Assembly (NCBI GenBank): GCA_027886905.1
Contig: JAPCJO010000017.1
Span: 1-33,144 of the forward strand
DNA: 33,144 nucleotides
Direction: 5' to 3'
Origin: Nitrososphaerota archaeon
GTDB taxonomy: Archaea; Thermoproteota; Nitrososphaeria; Nitrososphaerales; Gagatemarchaeaceae
This document shows positions 15,768 through 23,558 of this stretch, piece by piece. The position numbers and the translations under genes are program-made. Positions within the stretch are counted from its first letter, which is position 1. The number at the start of each line of letters is the position of its first letter. The notes under the pieces are model-generated. The model did no database searches. It saw nothing but the letters and a program-made list of their open reading frames with translations, and was not told the origin of the DNA.

Positions 15768-16841
15768 TCACTGTCGATTTGGGATGTAGAATGACTCGAT
15801 GCCCCTATAGCGGAACCGGGTCGCCCTCTTTCCCTCGATGGGAATCTTGTGGCCGCAACCCCTGCACTGATAGTTTGCGTCGAGGTTCCAGCCCGTTATC
15901 ACGAACCCGTGCCTCTCGATGACGACCTCGTGGCAACCCGGGCAGTAGGTGTGCTCCTGCGGGCTTCCGGGGACGTTCCCGATGTAGGCGTAGTTCAGGC
16001 CCGCCTTTGTGGCTATCTCGTGGTGCTTCAGCAGCAGCTCGTAGGGCGTGGAGGGAATGTCGAGCATCTTGTAGTCCGGGTGGAACCTTGTGAACTGGAT
16101 CGGGACGTCGGGACCGAGGTTGTCGTAGAGCCAAGCGCAGAGCCTTCTCGCCTCGTCCAGGTCCTCGCCGACCTGCGGGATGATGAGGTCGGTCAGCTCG
16201 GTGTGTATCTTCTGTGCCTTCAGCTCGAGCAGGGTCTGCTTGATGGGTTCGGCGCCCACGGTCATCGTCTGCCGCCTCTGGAAGAGCTCCTCTCCGCTCC
16301 CCTTGTAGTCGACCACGACCGCGTCGACATATCCCTTGATCGCGCGAACCATCTCCACGGTCCCGTATCCGTTCGTCACGAAGACCGTGTACTTGCCCGC
16401 CTTGTGGGCCTCCCTCGACGCGTCGATGACGTACTCGACAAAAATGGTCGGCTCATTGTAGGAGAAGCCTATGCCTTCGCAGTCGTTCTCCGACGCCAGC
16501 CTCGGGACGTCCTCGGGCATTACGTCCTCCCCGTAGACCTCGGTTTCTTTGCTTATGGCGTGGTTCTGGCAAAATGTGCAGTGCCAAGAACAGGAAACCG
16601 TACCGACCGTGAAGACGTGAGTCCCAGGGTAGAAGTGATTGAAGGGCTTCTTCTCTATCGGGTCGATCTGCATCGCGGCGAGCTTGCCGTAAGAGGCCAG
16701 GTAGAGCCTGCCACCGACGTTCTTTCTGACGTAGCAAAAGCCGTGTGAGCCCTCAGGTATGGAGCACCGCCTGTTGCACGCGTCGCAGACTATCCTCCCG
16801 CCTCCCACTGGGTGCCAGAGTATCCCCTCCTTCTCCACCAT
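15768..16841 (-). CDS. amrS: AmmeMemoRadiSam system radical SAM enzyme
   Basis: 357 residues. The radical SAM motif is CSWHCTFCQN (Cys84, Cys88, Cys91), binding the 4Fe-4S cluster that cleaves S-adenosylmethionine. An N-terminal CDACNRRCSIPEGSHGFC module (Cys19, 22, 26, 36) and C-terminal CPGC and CRGCG pairs probably bind another metal or cluster. The sequence and length match the AmrS family, which co-occurs with Memo-like and AMMECR1-like proteins; both are encoded 2-3 kb away. The reaction is unknown for the family. The ATG at 16841 is about 30 bases from a minus-strand TATA-like CCTTATAGC (16870-16878). Confidence 0.93.
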   Translation of the reverse strand: MVEKEGILWHPVGGGRIVCDACNRRCSIPEGSHGFCYVRKNVGGRLYLASYGKLAAMQIDPIEKKPFNHFYPGTHVFTVGTVSCSWHCTFCQNHAISKETEVYGEDVMPEDVPRLASENDCEGIGFSYNEPTIFVEYVIDASREAHKAGKYTVFVTNGYGTVEMVRAIKGYVDAVVVDYKGSGEELFQRRQTMTVGAEPIKQTLLELKAQKIHTELTDLIIPQVGEDLDEARRLCAWLYDNLGPDVPIQFTRFHPDYKMLDIPSTPYELLLKHHEIATKAGLNYAYIGNVPGSPQEHTYCPGCHEVVIERHGFVITGWNLDANYQCRGCGHKIPIEGKRATRFRYRGIESFYIPNRQ

Positions 16842-16885
16842 TTTGCTGTGCCCGCGAGGCTCGCGGCTTGCTATAAGGCCTGCCC

Positions 16886-17620
16886 CTAGGTCTTGGGAGT
16901 AGGAACCGCTTTCCGCGCCGCCTGGGCGCCGCCCGAGAAGGAAGCGACCACGACCGCGAAGCCCAACACCTTAGAGACCGCGTTCAACGCGAAAGATGTG
17001 GTGTCCGAGGGAGGGGCGTAGCCTGTGAGGAGGGCCCACCCCGCGAAGACCACGAACATCGCACCCAGGGAGTAGAGCGAGTACCTCGTCACGGAGAACC
17101 TCGTGGAGAAGGTCGGCAGGGCGAGGGTCGTGAGGATGACCACAAGGAACACTACGAACAGGAAGAGGGGGTGCGGGACCCGGGTCGTCACCACCGGTGT
17201 GATTATCAGTAGGAAGGGCAGCTCGAAGACCATCGGCCCGGCAACCGCGGCCGCGAACCCGTTTGCAAGCGCCCCTATCGCCCCGCTGCCGCGGGTGAGG
17301 TAGGCGACTATGAAGAACGAGCAGAAGGCGCAGGCGAGCGTGACGGGGAAGACCGGGCCTATGCCGAGGCTCGACTGGCCCTCACTGCGCTCTATCTGGC
17401 CGAAGAGCGGGAGGACGAGGAGTATCGAGAACGCCCAGACAATAACCGTCACGACCTTGAGCGCCCTCCCGCGCGCAGGGACGTTGCGCGCCCCTGCCAG
17501 CCTCCGGCCCGAGAGGAGTAGGCCCGCGCCTACGAGTAGGAGAAGGACCGAGAGCAGGACGGCGGCGAGCCCCGAATAGGGGTTCCAGAGTATCAGGCCC
17601 ACAGACGAGCTTGCGGCCAT
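16886..17620 (-). CDS. Multi-pass membrane protein of unknown function
   Basis: 244 residues with about seven hydrophobic helices (for example SGLAAVLLSVLLLLVGAGLL, VTVIVWAFSILLVLPLFG, FELPFLLIITPVV, LFLFVVFLVVILTTLALP). No transporter motif recognised. The ATG at 17620 shares a compact A/T-rich regulatory region with the divergent marR gene, so it is a likely target of that regulator. It lies 44 bases upstream of amrS on the same strand, but amrS appears to have its own TATA box. Confidence 0.75.
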   Translation of the reverse strand: MAASSSVGLILWNPYSGLAAVLLSVLLLLVGAGLLLSGRRLAGARNVPARGRALKVVTVIVWAFSILLVLPLFGQIERSEGQSSLGIGPVFPVTLACAFCSFFIVAYLTRGSGAIGALANGFAAAVAGPMVFELPFLLIITPVVTTRVPHPLFLFVVFLVVILTTLALPTFSTRFSVTRYSLYSLGAMFVVFAGWALLTGYAPPSDTTSFALNAVSKVLGFAVVVASFSGGAQAARKAVPTPKT

Positions 17621-17629
17621 ATCTTCACG

Positions 17630-17676
17630 TGCTAAATGGTTAATAGCATTAAGTATATATGGTTAACTATGCTAAC
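17630..17676. promoter_or_regulatory. Divergent marR/membrane-protein promoter with repeated operator half-sites
   Basis: A 47-base A/T-rich island. It contains a bidirectional TATA (AGTATATATGG, about 17652-17662), a direct repeat ATGGTTAA (17636-17643 and 17659-17666), TGCTAA at both edges (17630-17635 and 17670-17675), an inverted TGCTA/TAGCA pair (17630-17634, 17644-17648) and GTTA/TAAC (17662-17665, 17673-17676). The arrangement fits two MarR-dimer sites flanking the TATA and autoregulation. Confidence 0.6.
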
Positions 17677-17699
17677 GGTTTTTCCGTTGAGCGTCCAGC

Positions 17700-18173
17700 A
17701 TGCCAGCGTATGACGACTGGGGCCAGAGGTCGCGCGTCCTGCTCGCCCTCCTCAGCTCCGAGAGGGCGATACTCAGGGCGATGACGGAGAGCGCGGCGCA
17801 GGCGGACATCACCCTCCAACAGTTCTCCGTCCTCGGGGTCCTCTCGCGCCTGGGCCCGGTGCCCATGAGCAGGCTGGGCGAGGAGCTGCGCGTCACGCCC
17901 CCGAACATCACTGGCGTGGTGGACAGGCTGGAGAAGAAGGAGCTCGTGAAGAGGGAGAGCAGCTCCAAGGACAGGAGGAGGAAGGAGATAAGGCTGACGA
18001 CAAGGGGCGCTGCGCTCTACGAGAGGGTCCGGGTGGGGTACAGCGAGTCGCTTCAGGAGTCGCTGGACGCGTTCACGCAAGAGGAGCAGGAGACGCTCGC
18101 CAAGCTCCTCAAGAAGCTGGCCAAGGAGATAGCCAGGAAGAACGGTGCGGGCCTCAGCGCTCCAAAAAACTGA
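17700..18173 (+). CDS. MarR family transcriptional regulator
   Basis: 157 residues. Standard MarR layout: N-terminal dimerisation helix, winged helix with LQQFSVLGVLSRLGPVPMSRLGEEL and the recognition segment VTPPNITGVVDRLEKKELVKRESSSKDRRRKEIRLT (wing DRR), then a C-terminal dimerisation helix. The divergent membrane-protein gene and its own promoter carry candidate operators (17630-17676), implying autoregulation and efflux/envelope-type control by a small ligand. The last 20 bases overlap the convergent memo gene. Confidence 0.9.
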   Translation: MPAYDDWGQRSRVLLALLSSERAILRAMTESAAQADITLQQFSVLGVLSRLGPVPMSRLGEELRVTPPNITGVVDRLEKKELVKRESSSKDRRRKEIRLTTRGAALYERVRVGYSESLQESLDAFTQEEQETLAKLLKKLAKEIARKNGAGLSAPKN

Positions 18174-19014
18174 CTGACGGGTAGCCGACGACCGCCTCGT
18201 TCTCACCCGTGACGTCGCCGCTCGTGGCGTAGGCGTTGACGTGACCCCTCTCGAAGCCGAGGAGCCGACAGGCCTCCATCACGGTCGCTATGGCGCCGTA
18301 CCCGCACGCCGTGACGTTCCTCCTCTCCAAGGTCGTGTAGAAGGCGTCGATGTCCAGCCTCTCGACATGCTTCAGGAGCACGGTGTCCTTCTCCTTGGCC
18401 TGCGGCGCCGGCTCGTAGTGGGTCAGGTCAGAGGACGCGATCAGGACGGCGCTTACGTCCGCCTCCTTGAGGAGCTCCGCGAGGGCCTTGCCGAGGTCTC
18501 GGGCGATGGCCTTGTGCTGGAAGGCGAGCGAGATCGGCAGGAAGCTGAACGATGCCCCGTATACGCGCTGGAGGAAGGGGAGCTGGACCTCGATGGAGTG
18601 CTCCCTCCGGTGCGCCTCGGGGTCGACGTCGACGAAGCCCGCGAGCTCGACGATCCTCTTCGAGGCGTCGCGGTCCACGCGGACCTTCCCCAGGGGCGTC
18701 TCCCACTCTCCCTCCCCGTAGGTCGCGACCCCGCTTCCCAGGCCGTAGTGGTTCGGCCCGACGATGACCACCAGCCCGGGCGCCTCCAGCCGGGAGATGT
18801 CCAGGAAGCTGTGCGCCGCTATCGGCCCTGAATAGGCGTACCCGGCATGAGGGCAGACGCAGGCCTTGAGGTCAGGGGCGGGGCCCGGCGCGACCAACGG
18901 AGGGAGCCGTCCAGGTCCGAGCCTGTGAAGGTAGGAGCCGTCGACCGCCTCCTTGAGCTCGGCCTCGCCGGCGGGGTAGAAGCTCCCGGCCACCGCGGGC
19001 CTCCGGACTGTCAT
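18154..19014 (-). CDS. amrB: MEMO1 family protein, AmmeMemoRadiSam system protein B
   Basis: 286 residues; full-length Memo-like, a fold related to class III extradiol dioxygenases. Seen: RRPAVAGSFYP, CPHAGYAYSGPIAAHS (metal-site His), GPNHYG, HSIEVQLPFLQRVYG, SSDLTHY and ACGYGAI, the conserved active-site Cys segment. Human MEMO1 binds copper/iron; the archaeal substrate is unknown. The ATG at 19014 is 25-33 bases from a minus-strand TATA-like CCTTAAATC (19039-19047). It is divergent from the AMMECR1 gene, so the two could be co-controlled from the 110-base intergenic region. Confidence 0.93.
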   Translation of the reverse strand: MTVRRPAVAGSFYPAGEAELKEAVDGSYLHRLGPGRLPPLVAPGPAPDLKACVCPHAGYAYSGPIAAHSFLDISRLEAPGLVVIVGPNHYGLGSGVATYGEGEWETPLGKVRVDRDASKRIVELAGFVDVDPEAHRREHSIEVQLPFLQRVYGASFSFLPISLAFQHKAIARDLGKALAELLKEADVSAVLIASSDLTHYEPAPQAKEKDTVLLKHVERLDIDAFYTTLERRNVTACGYGAIATVMEACRLLGFERGHVNAYATSGDVTGENEAVVGYPSVSFLER

Positions 19015-19038
19015 CTCAAGGTTGGAGAGCCGGCACGT

Positions 19039-19047
19039 GATTTAAGG
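19039..19047 (-). promoter_or_regulatory. TATA box of the memo (amrB) gene
   Basis: Minus-strand CCTTAAATC ends 25 bases before the ATG at 19014. The same element read on the plus strand (GATTTAAGG) could also serve the AMMECR1 gene. Confidence 0.55.
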
Positions 19048-19124
19048 AGACTGAGGCGGAGCAAGCCACTTTCGCGCAAAAAGGTTTTTTGGCGGGGCAG
19101 GCTGGGAGGCCACCAGGTAAGACT

Positions 19125-19748
19125 GTGGCGCTTTCGTCGGAGCAGGGGGCTCACCTCGTCTCGATGGCGAGGAAGACCGTCGAGACCGCCGTCGTGGAGA
19201 GGAGGGCCCCGAGCCGCGACGAGCTCCCCCCTTGGCCTGAAGGCGAGGACGGGTTCCTGCAGAGCCACCGGGGGGCCTTCGTCACCCTCACCAATCCGGA
19301 CGGCAGCCTCAGGGGGTGCATCGGGCTGCCATACCCCGTGAAGCCCCTCTGGGAGGCGGTGGTCCACGCCGCGGTGGGCGCCGCCACCCGCGACCCCAGG
19401 TTCCCCAGGGTGAGGGCGGACGAGCTCGGCTCCCTGACCGTCGAGGTGAGCGCGCTCACAGCCCCCGAGGCGCTGCGTTGCCAGCCCCTCGACCTCCCCG
19501 GCAGCGTGAGGGTAGGGACAGACGGGCTGATAGTGTCCGGGATGGGGACGAGCGGGCTGCTGCTCCCGCAGGTCGCCACGGAGATGGGGCTGGCCCCAGA
19601 CGTCTTTCTTTCGCTGACCTGCGAGAAGGCGGGGCTTCCCGCCGACGCCTGGCTGGCCCCGGGGCTCGAGGTGAGCAGGTTCCAGGCCGAGGTCTTCTCC
19701 GAGGCGACTCTTAGGCGGTTGGCCGGGGAGCCCAGACTGCACCCGTAG
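19125..19748 (+). CDS. amrA: AMMECR1 domain protein, AmmeMemoRadiSam system protein A
   Basis: 207 residues from the GTG at 19125. The AMMECR1 signature LRGCIG is intact (GSLRGCIGLP), preceded by GAFVTLTNPDG and followed by AVGAATRDPRFPRVRADEL and LTVEVSALTAPEAL, the usual conserved blocks. The start is uncertain: a TTG at 19089 is in frame, but the region between is glycine-rich and not family-like, and the conserved helix begins just after 19125 (LSSEQGAHLVSMAR). The molecular role is unknown; it co-occurs with AmrB and AmrS, both present here. Confidence 0.9.
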   Translation: MALSSEQGAHLVSMARKTVETAVVERRAPSRDELPPWPEGEDGFLQSHRGAFVTLTNPDGSLRGCIGLPYPVKPLWEAVVHAAVGAATRDPRFPRVRADELGSLTVEVSALTAPEALRCQPLDLPGSVRVGTDGLIVSGMGTSGLLLPQVATEMGLAPDVFLSLTCEKAGLPADAWLAPGLEVSRFQAEVFSEATLRRLAGEPRLHP

Positions 19749-19804
19749 AGGAGGCGAAGGCGTCGAGCGACGGACAGCCAGTCTACAGGCGCCACTACAC
19801 AGCG

Positions 19805-20464
19805 ATGGACTACGTCCTCGCGTTCATCTTCTTCCTGATCGCTGCGTTCATCTTCATCTTCGTGACCGAGGTCGCCTTTGAGAAGACCGGGTTCAGCCGC
19901 CTCCAGTTCCTGCTCATATTGGGGGCGACTCTGGTCGGCAGCTACGTCGACATCCCTGTGTGGCAGATGAAGAACGTCAGACCGACCGTGGTAGTCCGCG
20001 AAGTGAGGGCTTTCTGGATAACGTACAGGATACCCCAGTACGCCCTTGCCCGGGTCACTACCACCATCGCCATCAACGTCGGCGGCGCCCTGGTCCCGCT
20101 GGTGGTGACGGCGATCCTCCTCGATTCGCACCCGAGCATCTGGCTGGGCGCCCTGGTCGCGACCGCCCTGACCTCGCTGGCCGTCCACGCCGTCGCCAAG
20201 TACGTCGCAGGTGTGGGTATAGTCGCGCCCACAATCCTCCCGCCGGTGGCCGCTGTCCTCTTCTCGCTCCCCTTCGGCATGAGCTACCTCCCGATCACCG
20301 CGTACATAGCCGGCACCCTCGGCACGCTGATAGGAGCCGACCTCTCGAACCTGGGGAAGATCTCCGCGGGAGGGACCCACGTGGCGAGCATAGGAGGGGC
20401 GGGGAAGTTCGACGGGATATTCCTCACGGGCGTCGTGGCGGTCCTGATCGCGTCCCTCATCTGA
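19805..20464 (+). CDS. DUF1614 membrane protein
   Basis: 219 residues, about six to seven helices. Conserved DUF1614 blocks: INVGGALVPLVV, KYVAGVGIVAPTILPP, and AYIAGTLGTLIGADLSNL followed by ASIGGAGKFDGIFLTG near the C-terminus. The polar, acidic intramembrane residues in these blocks suggest a channel or transporter, but no function is known. It starts with ATG at 19805, 56 bases after AMMECR1 on the same strand, and may be co-transcribed with it. It ends 4 bases from the convergent DUF21/CBS gene. Confidence 0.88.
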   Translation: MDYVLAFIFFLIAAFIFIFVTEVAFEKTGFSRLQFLLILGATLVGSYVDIPVWQMKNVRPTVVVREVRAFWITYRIPQYALARVTTTIAINVGGALVPLVVTAILLDSHPSIWLGALVATALTSLAVHAVAKYVAGVGIVAPTILPPVAAVLFSLPFGMSYLPITAYIAGTLGTLIGADLSNLGKISAGGTHVASIGGAGKFDGIFLTGVVAVLIASLI

Positions 20465-20468
20465 CCGG

Positions 20469-21470
20469 CTAGGCCGACTCCGAGTGCGCCTCTCTCCTGA
20501 TCTTAGTCCCCAGGATGACCTCCAGGATGTCGGTCACCGTGACCATCCCGACGAGCTTCCCTTCCTCGGAGACGAACGCCATCGTCACCCCCGCCTTTTG
20601 CATCTTGTCCATCACCGCGGCGGCGGTCTCATCCGCGTCCACCTTCGCGGGCTGGACCATGTAGCGGACGGCCCCGTCGGCTATGCCCTCGGAGTTGAAG
20701 GCCCTGAACAGGGAGCGGAACGTGACGGCGCCGATGTAAGACCCCGCCTTGGCGTCATAGACGGGCAGGTGGGGGTGGTTCGACTTGCCCATGAGCCTGA
20801 GCGCCTCTTTGACGTCGGCGCCGACGCTCACGGCGACTATCTCGCTTATGGGAGTCAGCAGGTCGCCCGCGGTCGTCTTCGACGAGGCGAGGGCGGACCG
20901 GAGAATCCTCCCAGAGTCGGGCTCTATCTCACCCGCCCTCTCCAGCATGATCAGAAGGCTCTCGAACTCTTCCACCAGCGCCTCGCCCTCGTACGCGGGC
21001 TTGCCGACCACCGCCTGAGACAGGGTCTTAGCCACCTTGGTGAGCGGGAGGGCGAACGGCGAGAGCACCTTCAGCAGCACGTCCGTGCTCGGGGAGAGGA
21101 ACTGGGCCATCCGCACCGAGTTCTCGATCCCTATCGCCTTCGGGAGGAGGTTGAGGAAGACCATGATGACGAGCGCGGCAATGACGACGGTGAAGATCCA
21201 CCCGGCGGGGCCGAAGGCGCTCGACAGTATCAGGCCGGTCGCGCTCGTCAGGATGACGTCGGTGAAGGTCGAGAGGAAGGTGGTCGTGCTGACGAGCTTT
21301 GTCTTCTCGCCCACTATCTTGAGGGCCTTGGTCGCCCTCGAGTTTCCCCCCATGCTCTCGGTCGTCAGGGAGAGCGGCCTGACGGTGAGGAAGGTCGCCT
21401 CGACAAGGGACATCCAGAAGGAGACCGAGACGGCCACGCCCAGGGCGAGGTAGACATACCAATAGACCAT
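20469..21470 (-). CDS. DUF21 plus CBS-pair membrane protein (CNNM/CorC-like)
   Basis: 333 residues. N-terminal DUF21 (CNNM) transmembrane domain of about four helices with FWMSLVEATFLTV at the start and NLLPKAIGIENSVRMAQF at the end, then a CBS pair (about 200-325: DLLTPISEIVAVSVGADVKEAL and VRYMVQPAKVDADETAAAVMDKM). Homologues (MpfA, CorB/C, CNNM) export or regulate Mg2+, with the CBS pair sensing Mg-ATP. The usual C-terminal CorC_HlyC domain is missing; the protein stops right after the second CBS. A TATA-like GTTTATTAGC (21499-21508) lies upstream. Confidence 0.9.
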   Translation of the reverse strand: MVYWYVYLALGVAVSVSFWMSLVEATFLTVRPLSLTTESMGGNSRATKALKIVGEKTKLVSTTTFLSTFTDVILTSATGLILSSAFGPAGWIFTVVIAALVIMVFLNLLPKAIGIENSVRMAQFLSPSTDVLLKVLSPFALPLTKVAKTLSQAVVGKPAYEGEALVEEFESLLIMLERAGEIEPDSGRILRSALASSKTTAGDLLTPISEIVAVSVGADVKEALRLMGKSNHPHLPVYDAKAGSYIGAVTFRSLFRAFNSEGIADGAVRYMVQPAKVDADETAAAVMDKMQKAGVTMAFVSEEGKLVGMVTVTDILEVILGTKIRREAHSESA

Positions 21471-21498
21471 CTACGGAGCGAATTTGAGGTGCCGGGCT

Positions 21499-21547
21499 AA
21501 TAAACTTCCGCGCTCTACTTCGTGTAGTGGAGGGCGATGAAGTAGAG
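21499..21547 (-). promoter_or_regulatory. TATA box and upstream inverted repeat of the DUF21/CBS gene
   Basis: Minus-strand TATA-like GTTTATTAGC (21499-21508), 28-38 bases before the ATG at 21470. Just upstream is a perfect 9-base inverted repeat, CTCTACTTC (21513-21521) and GAAGTAGAG (21539-21547), with a 17-base spacer. Placement next to the BRE/TATA suggests a regulator site. Confidence 0.4.
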
Positions 21548-21662
21548 GCGGACTTGCCAACAATCCTATGCTCCGAGCCAGGCCGCAGGGCCGACTTCGA
21601 CAATCGAATAATCGAGTTCGCGCTCCTAAAAGATATAATCCTCCGCCGGCCGCGAAACTGGT

Positions 21663-22640
21663 ATGAAGGTAGTCGAATCGATACGCGGAGCGATGGACGC
21701 GTTCGACGCGTTCTACGATTCCACTTTGAGGCAGGAGACCGACGACGCCAAGAGGAAGGCGATATCGACGATAGTCCTGTCGAAGGGTGAGTGGGGCACC
21801 GCGAAGGGCCTCGAGCTCCTCGCCACGAGGCTGACCGACCTCGTCGTCTCAAGCACGGAGGAGACTAGGGCCTTGACTGGGCCCGAGGTGGGCCAACTGA
21901 TCCTTGGCCTGCTCGGGACGGACCCTCAGACGGTTGAGTCGACGATGAGGAGGAGGATCCTTCTGGACAGGCTCGAGCGGCTGGTGGGCGAAGCCGCCGA
22001 CGGGGCCAACCTGTTCCCCGCCAAGAAGACGGAGGAGTGGGGGAGCCACGACCTGGTCTACACGAGGGAGATAGCCGGGTGGGACCTCACGCTGGGATAC
22101 TTCCCAGAGTACTTCCGCCCGCGCGTGATATACGGACAAGTGGGGGTCTCCCCGCAGGTGAACAAGAGCGTCGCCATGTCTGCGAGGTACCACCTCGCCA
22201 AGCACCACCTCGTCGCGAAGAACGGCGACGACGACCCGACGCTCCTGAAGTTCATCAAGAGCAAGGAGCTAGACAAGCTCGCGCGGATCTACGGGATATC
22301 CTACGAGCTCCCGCCGCTGGGGAACTCCACCCGCGGGGCGAGCCACAGCGCCATGGGAGGCTACAGCATGATGGTGGCCTCCCTCGAGAATGACCTGCGC
22401 GACTCGCCCTACTCGGCGGAGAAGCTCCTGAGCCAGGTCAGCGCCGTGAACGTCTACCACGAGGACGAGGCCTTCAGCGTCCACGTCATAGCCGACTTCC
22501 CGAGGGGGAAGCCCGACATCGGGCAGAACCTGACCTTCGTATTCGGCGCGGACTTCTTCAAGCTCTCGCACCAGGAGTGGCAGAACTTCAAGAAGATTCC
22601 CCCGCTCGCGATAGCCGCGCTAGAGCCCCTGATGGACTAG
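21663..22640 (+). CDS. Protein of unknown function (325 aa)
   Basis: No family recognised. The N-terminal 100 residues are helical and charged (VESIRGAMDAFDAFYDSTLRQ, TMRRRILLDRLERLVGEAAD). The C-terminal two thirds alternate strands and helices, with notable segments LTLGYFPEYFRPRVIYGQVGV, VNKSVAMSARYHLAKHHLVAK and HSAMGGYSMMVASLENDLRD. No membrane segment or Cys motif. It is cytosolic and well codon-adapted. The ATG at 21663 follows an A/T run (CTAAAAGATATAA, about 21626-21639) at leaderless-promoter distance. It stands alone between minus-strand genes. Confidence 0.75.
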   Translation: MKVVESIRGAMDAFDAFYDSTLRQETDDAKRKAISTIVLSKGEWGTAKGLELLATRLTDLVVSSTEETRALTGPEVGQLILGLLGTDPQTVESTMRRRILLDRLERLVGEAADGANLFPAKKTEEWGSHDLVYTREIAGWDLTLGYFPEYFRPRVIYGQVGVSPQVNKSVAMSARYHLAKHHLVAKNGDDDPTLLKFIKSKELDKLARIYGISYELPPLGNSTRGASHSAMGGYSMMVASLENDLRDSPYSAEKLLSQVSAVNVYHEDEAFSVHVIADFPRGKPDIGQNLTFVFGADFFKLSHQEWQNFKKIPPLAIAALEPLMD

Positions 22641-22646
22641 CTGCCG

Positions 22647-23115
22647 TTACGGCGGGCCGCCCTTCGCCTTCTCTTGAAGCCTGTCGAGCCAGTCCCTCTG
22701 CATCGTCGGCATGAACTTCGGCCTGAGCGTGCTGTTGAGGCGCGCCGCGATCCCGTTCTGGTTCTCCTCGGTGAGAACGCGGCAGCCCGCGGGTCGCCTC
22801 TCGATGAGCCAGGCGTGGTAGGCGTCGACGCCCGTCGCCTTCGCGCTCCAAGCGACTCGCTCGAACTCTACGAACTCCTCGACCCTGGAGCTCAGCGACA
22901 CGCCGAAGGTCTTCCAGCGGAAGCTCGACCCGAGCCTGAGGGTCGGGACCTCCCCCTTCGATGACCACCTCGGCAAAGTCGGGGCACCATGTCGGCCAGA
23001 GCTGGGCGCGGATTAGCCAAGGCCAGACGGCCTCTGGAGGGACGGGCATCTCCAGTTCGGTGCGCGTGTGCACCGCGGTCGCCTCGGGCCTGTACTTGTC
23101 TGGCCACCGGATCAT
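22647..23115 (-). pseudogene. SRPBCC (START/Bet v1-like) protein, frameshifted
   Basis: Two frames together make one SRPBCC-type lipid/ligand-binding protein of about 155 residues. The ATG at 23115 gives RTELEMPVPPEAVWPWLIRAQLWPTWCP and FAEVVIEG; after a run of five C on the plus strand (22952-22956) the frame must shift by one base to continue GEVPTLRLGSSFRWKTFG, then EFVEFERVAWSAKATGVDAYH and the C-terminal helix ending at 22647. One base fewer in the run restores a continuous protein. It is either a recent mutation or a sequencing error in a homopolymer. TATA-like CTAAATATC at about 23145-23153 is well placed for 23115, so the promoter is intact. Confidence 0.75.
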
Positions 23116-23156
23116 TGTTGCCGCCAGGAACGGAAGCCGCGCCGATATTTAGCTGC

Positions 23157-23495
23157 CTAGTCGCGCTCGAGCTCGCGCGGGAGGTCGGCGTAGATGGAGA
23201 GGTCGTGCGAGATCGTCTCGCCGTAGGTGTTCTTGTTCCCGTCCGAGTAGGTCATCACGGCGGTGAGCTTGGTCGGCTGCTTGTTCGCGAAGTATGTCTG
23301 GGCAGACCCCACCAAGATGCGAAACTCCCGGCCCGGGGGGATGAACTCCAGGCTCCTGAAGATGTTGAGGTCGTTTATGGTCTTCTTCCCGTCCGGCCCG
23401 ATGATCTTCCCTCCTATCTTCGTGACCACGTTGGCGGCTGGCTCGTCCCCGATGTTCTTGAGGACCATGAAGAAGAAGCCCCTCTCGAGCACCAC
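23157..23495 (-). CDS. Unknown beta-rich protein downstream of the tail-tube gene
   Basis: 112 residues from the GTG at 23495. The sequence looks like an immunoglobulin-like or receptor-type beta fold (FFFMVLKNIGDEPAANVVTKI, SLEFIPPGREFRILVGSA, TKLTAVMTYSDGNKNTYGETISHDLSIY). The frame stays open for 21 more codons upstream, directly to the TAG stop of the tail-tube gene, which is in the same frame. The predicted first strand (PRVILDVVLERGFFFMV) begins before the GTG, so the real N-terminus may differ. No family recognised. Probably co-transcribed with the tube gene. Confidence 0.6.
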   Translation of the reverse strand: MVLERGFFFMVLKNIGDEPAANVVTKIGGKIIGPDGKKTINDLNIFRSLEFIPPGREFRILVGSAQTYFANKQPTKLTAVMTYSDGNKNTYGETISHDLSIYADLPRELERD

Positions 23496-23558
23496 GTCGA
23501 GGATGACCCTCGGCCTTCCTCGGCTGGAGACTCCGGCGTCCGTGCTCGCTCCCTTCGA

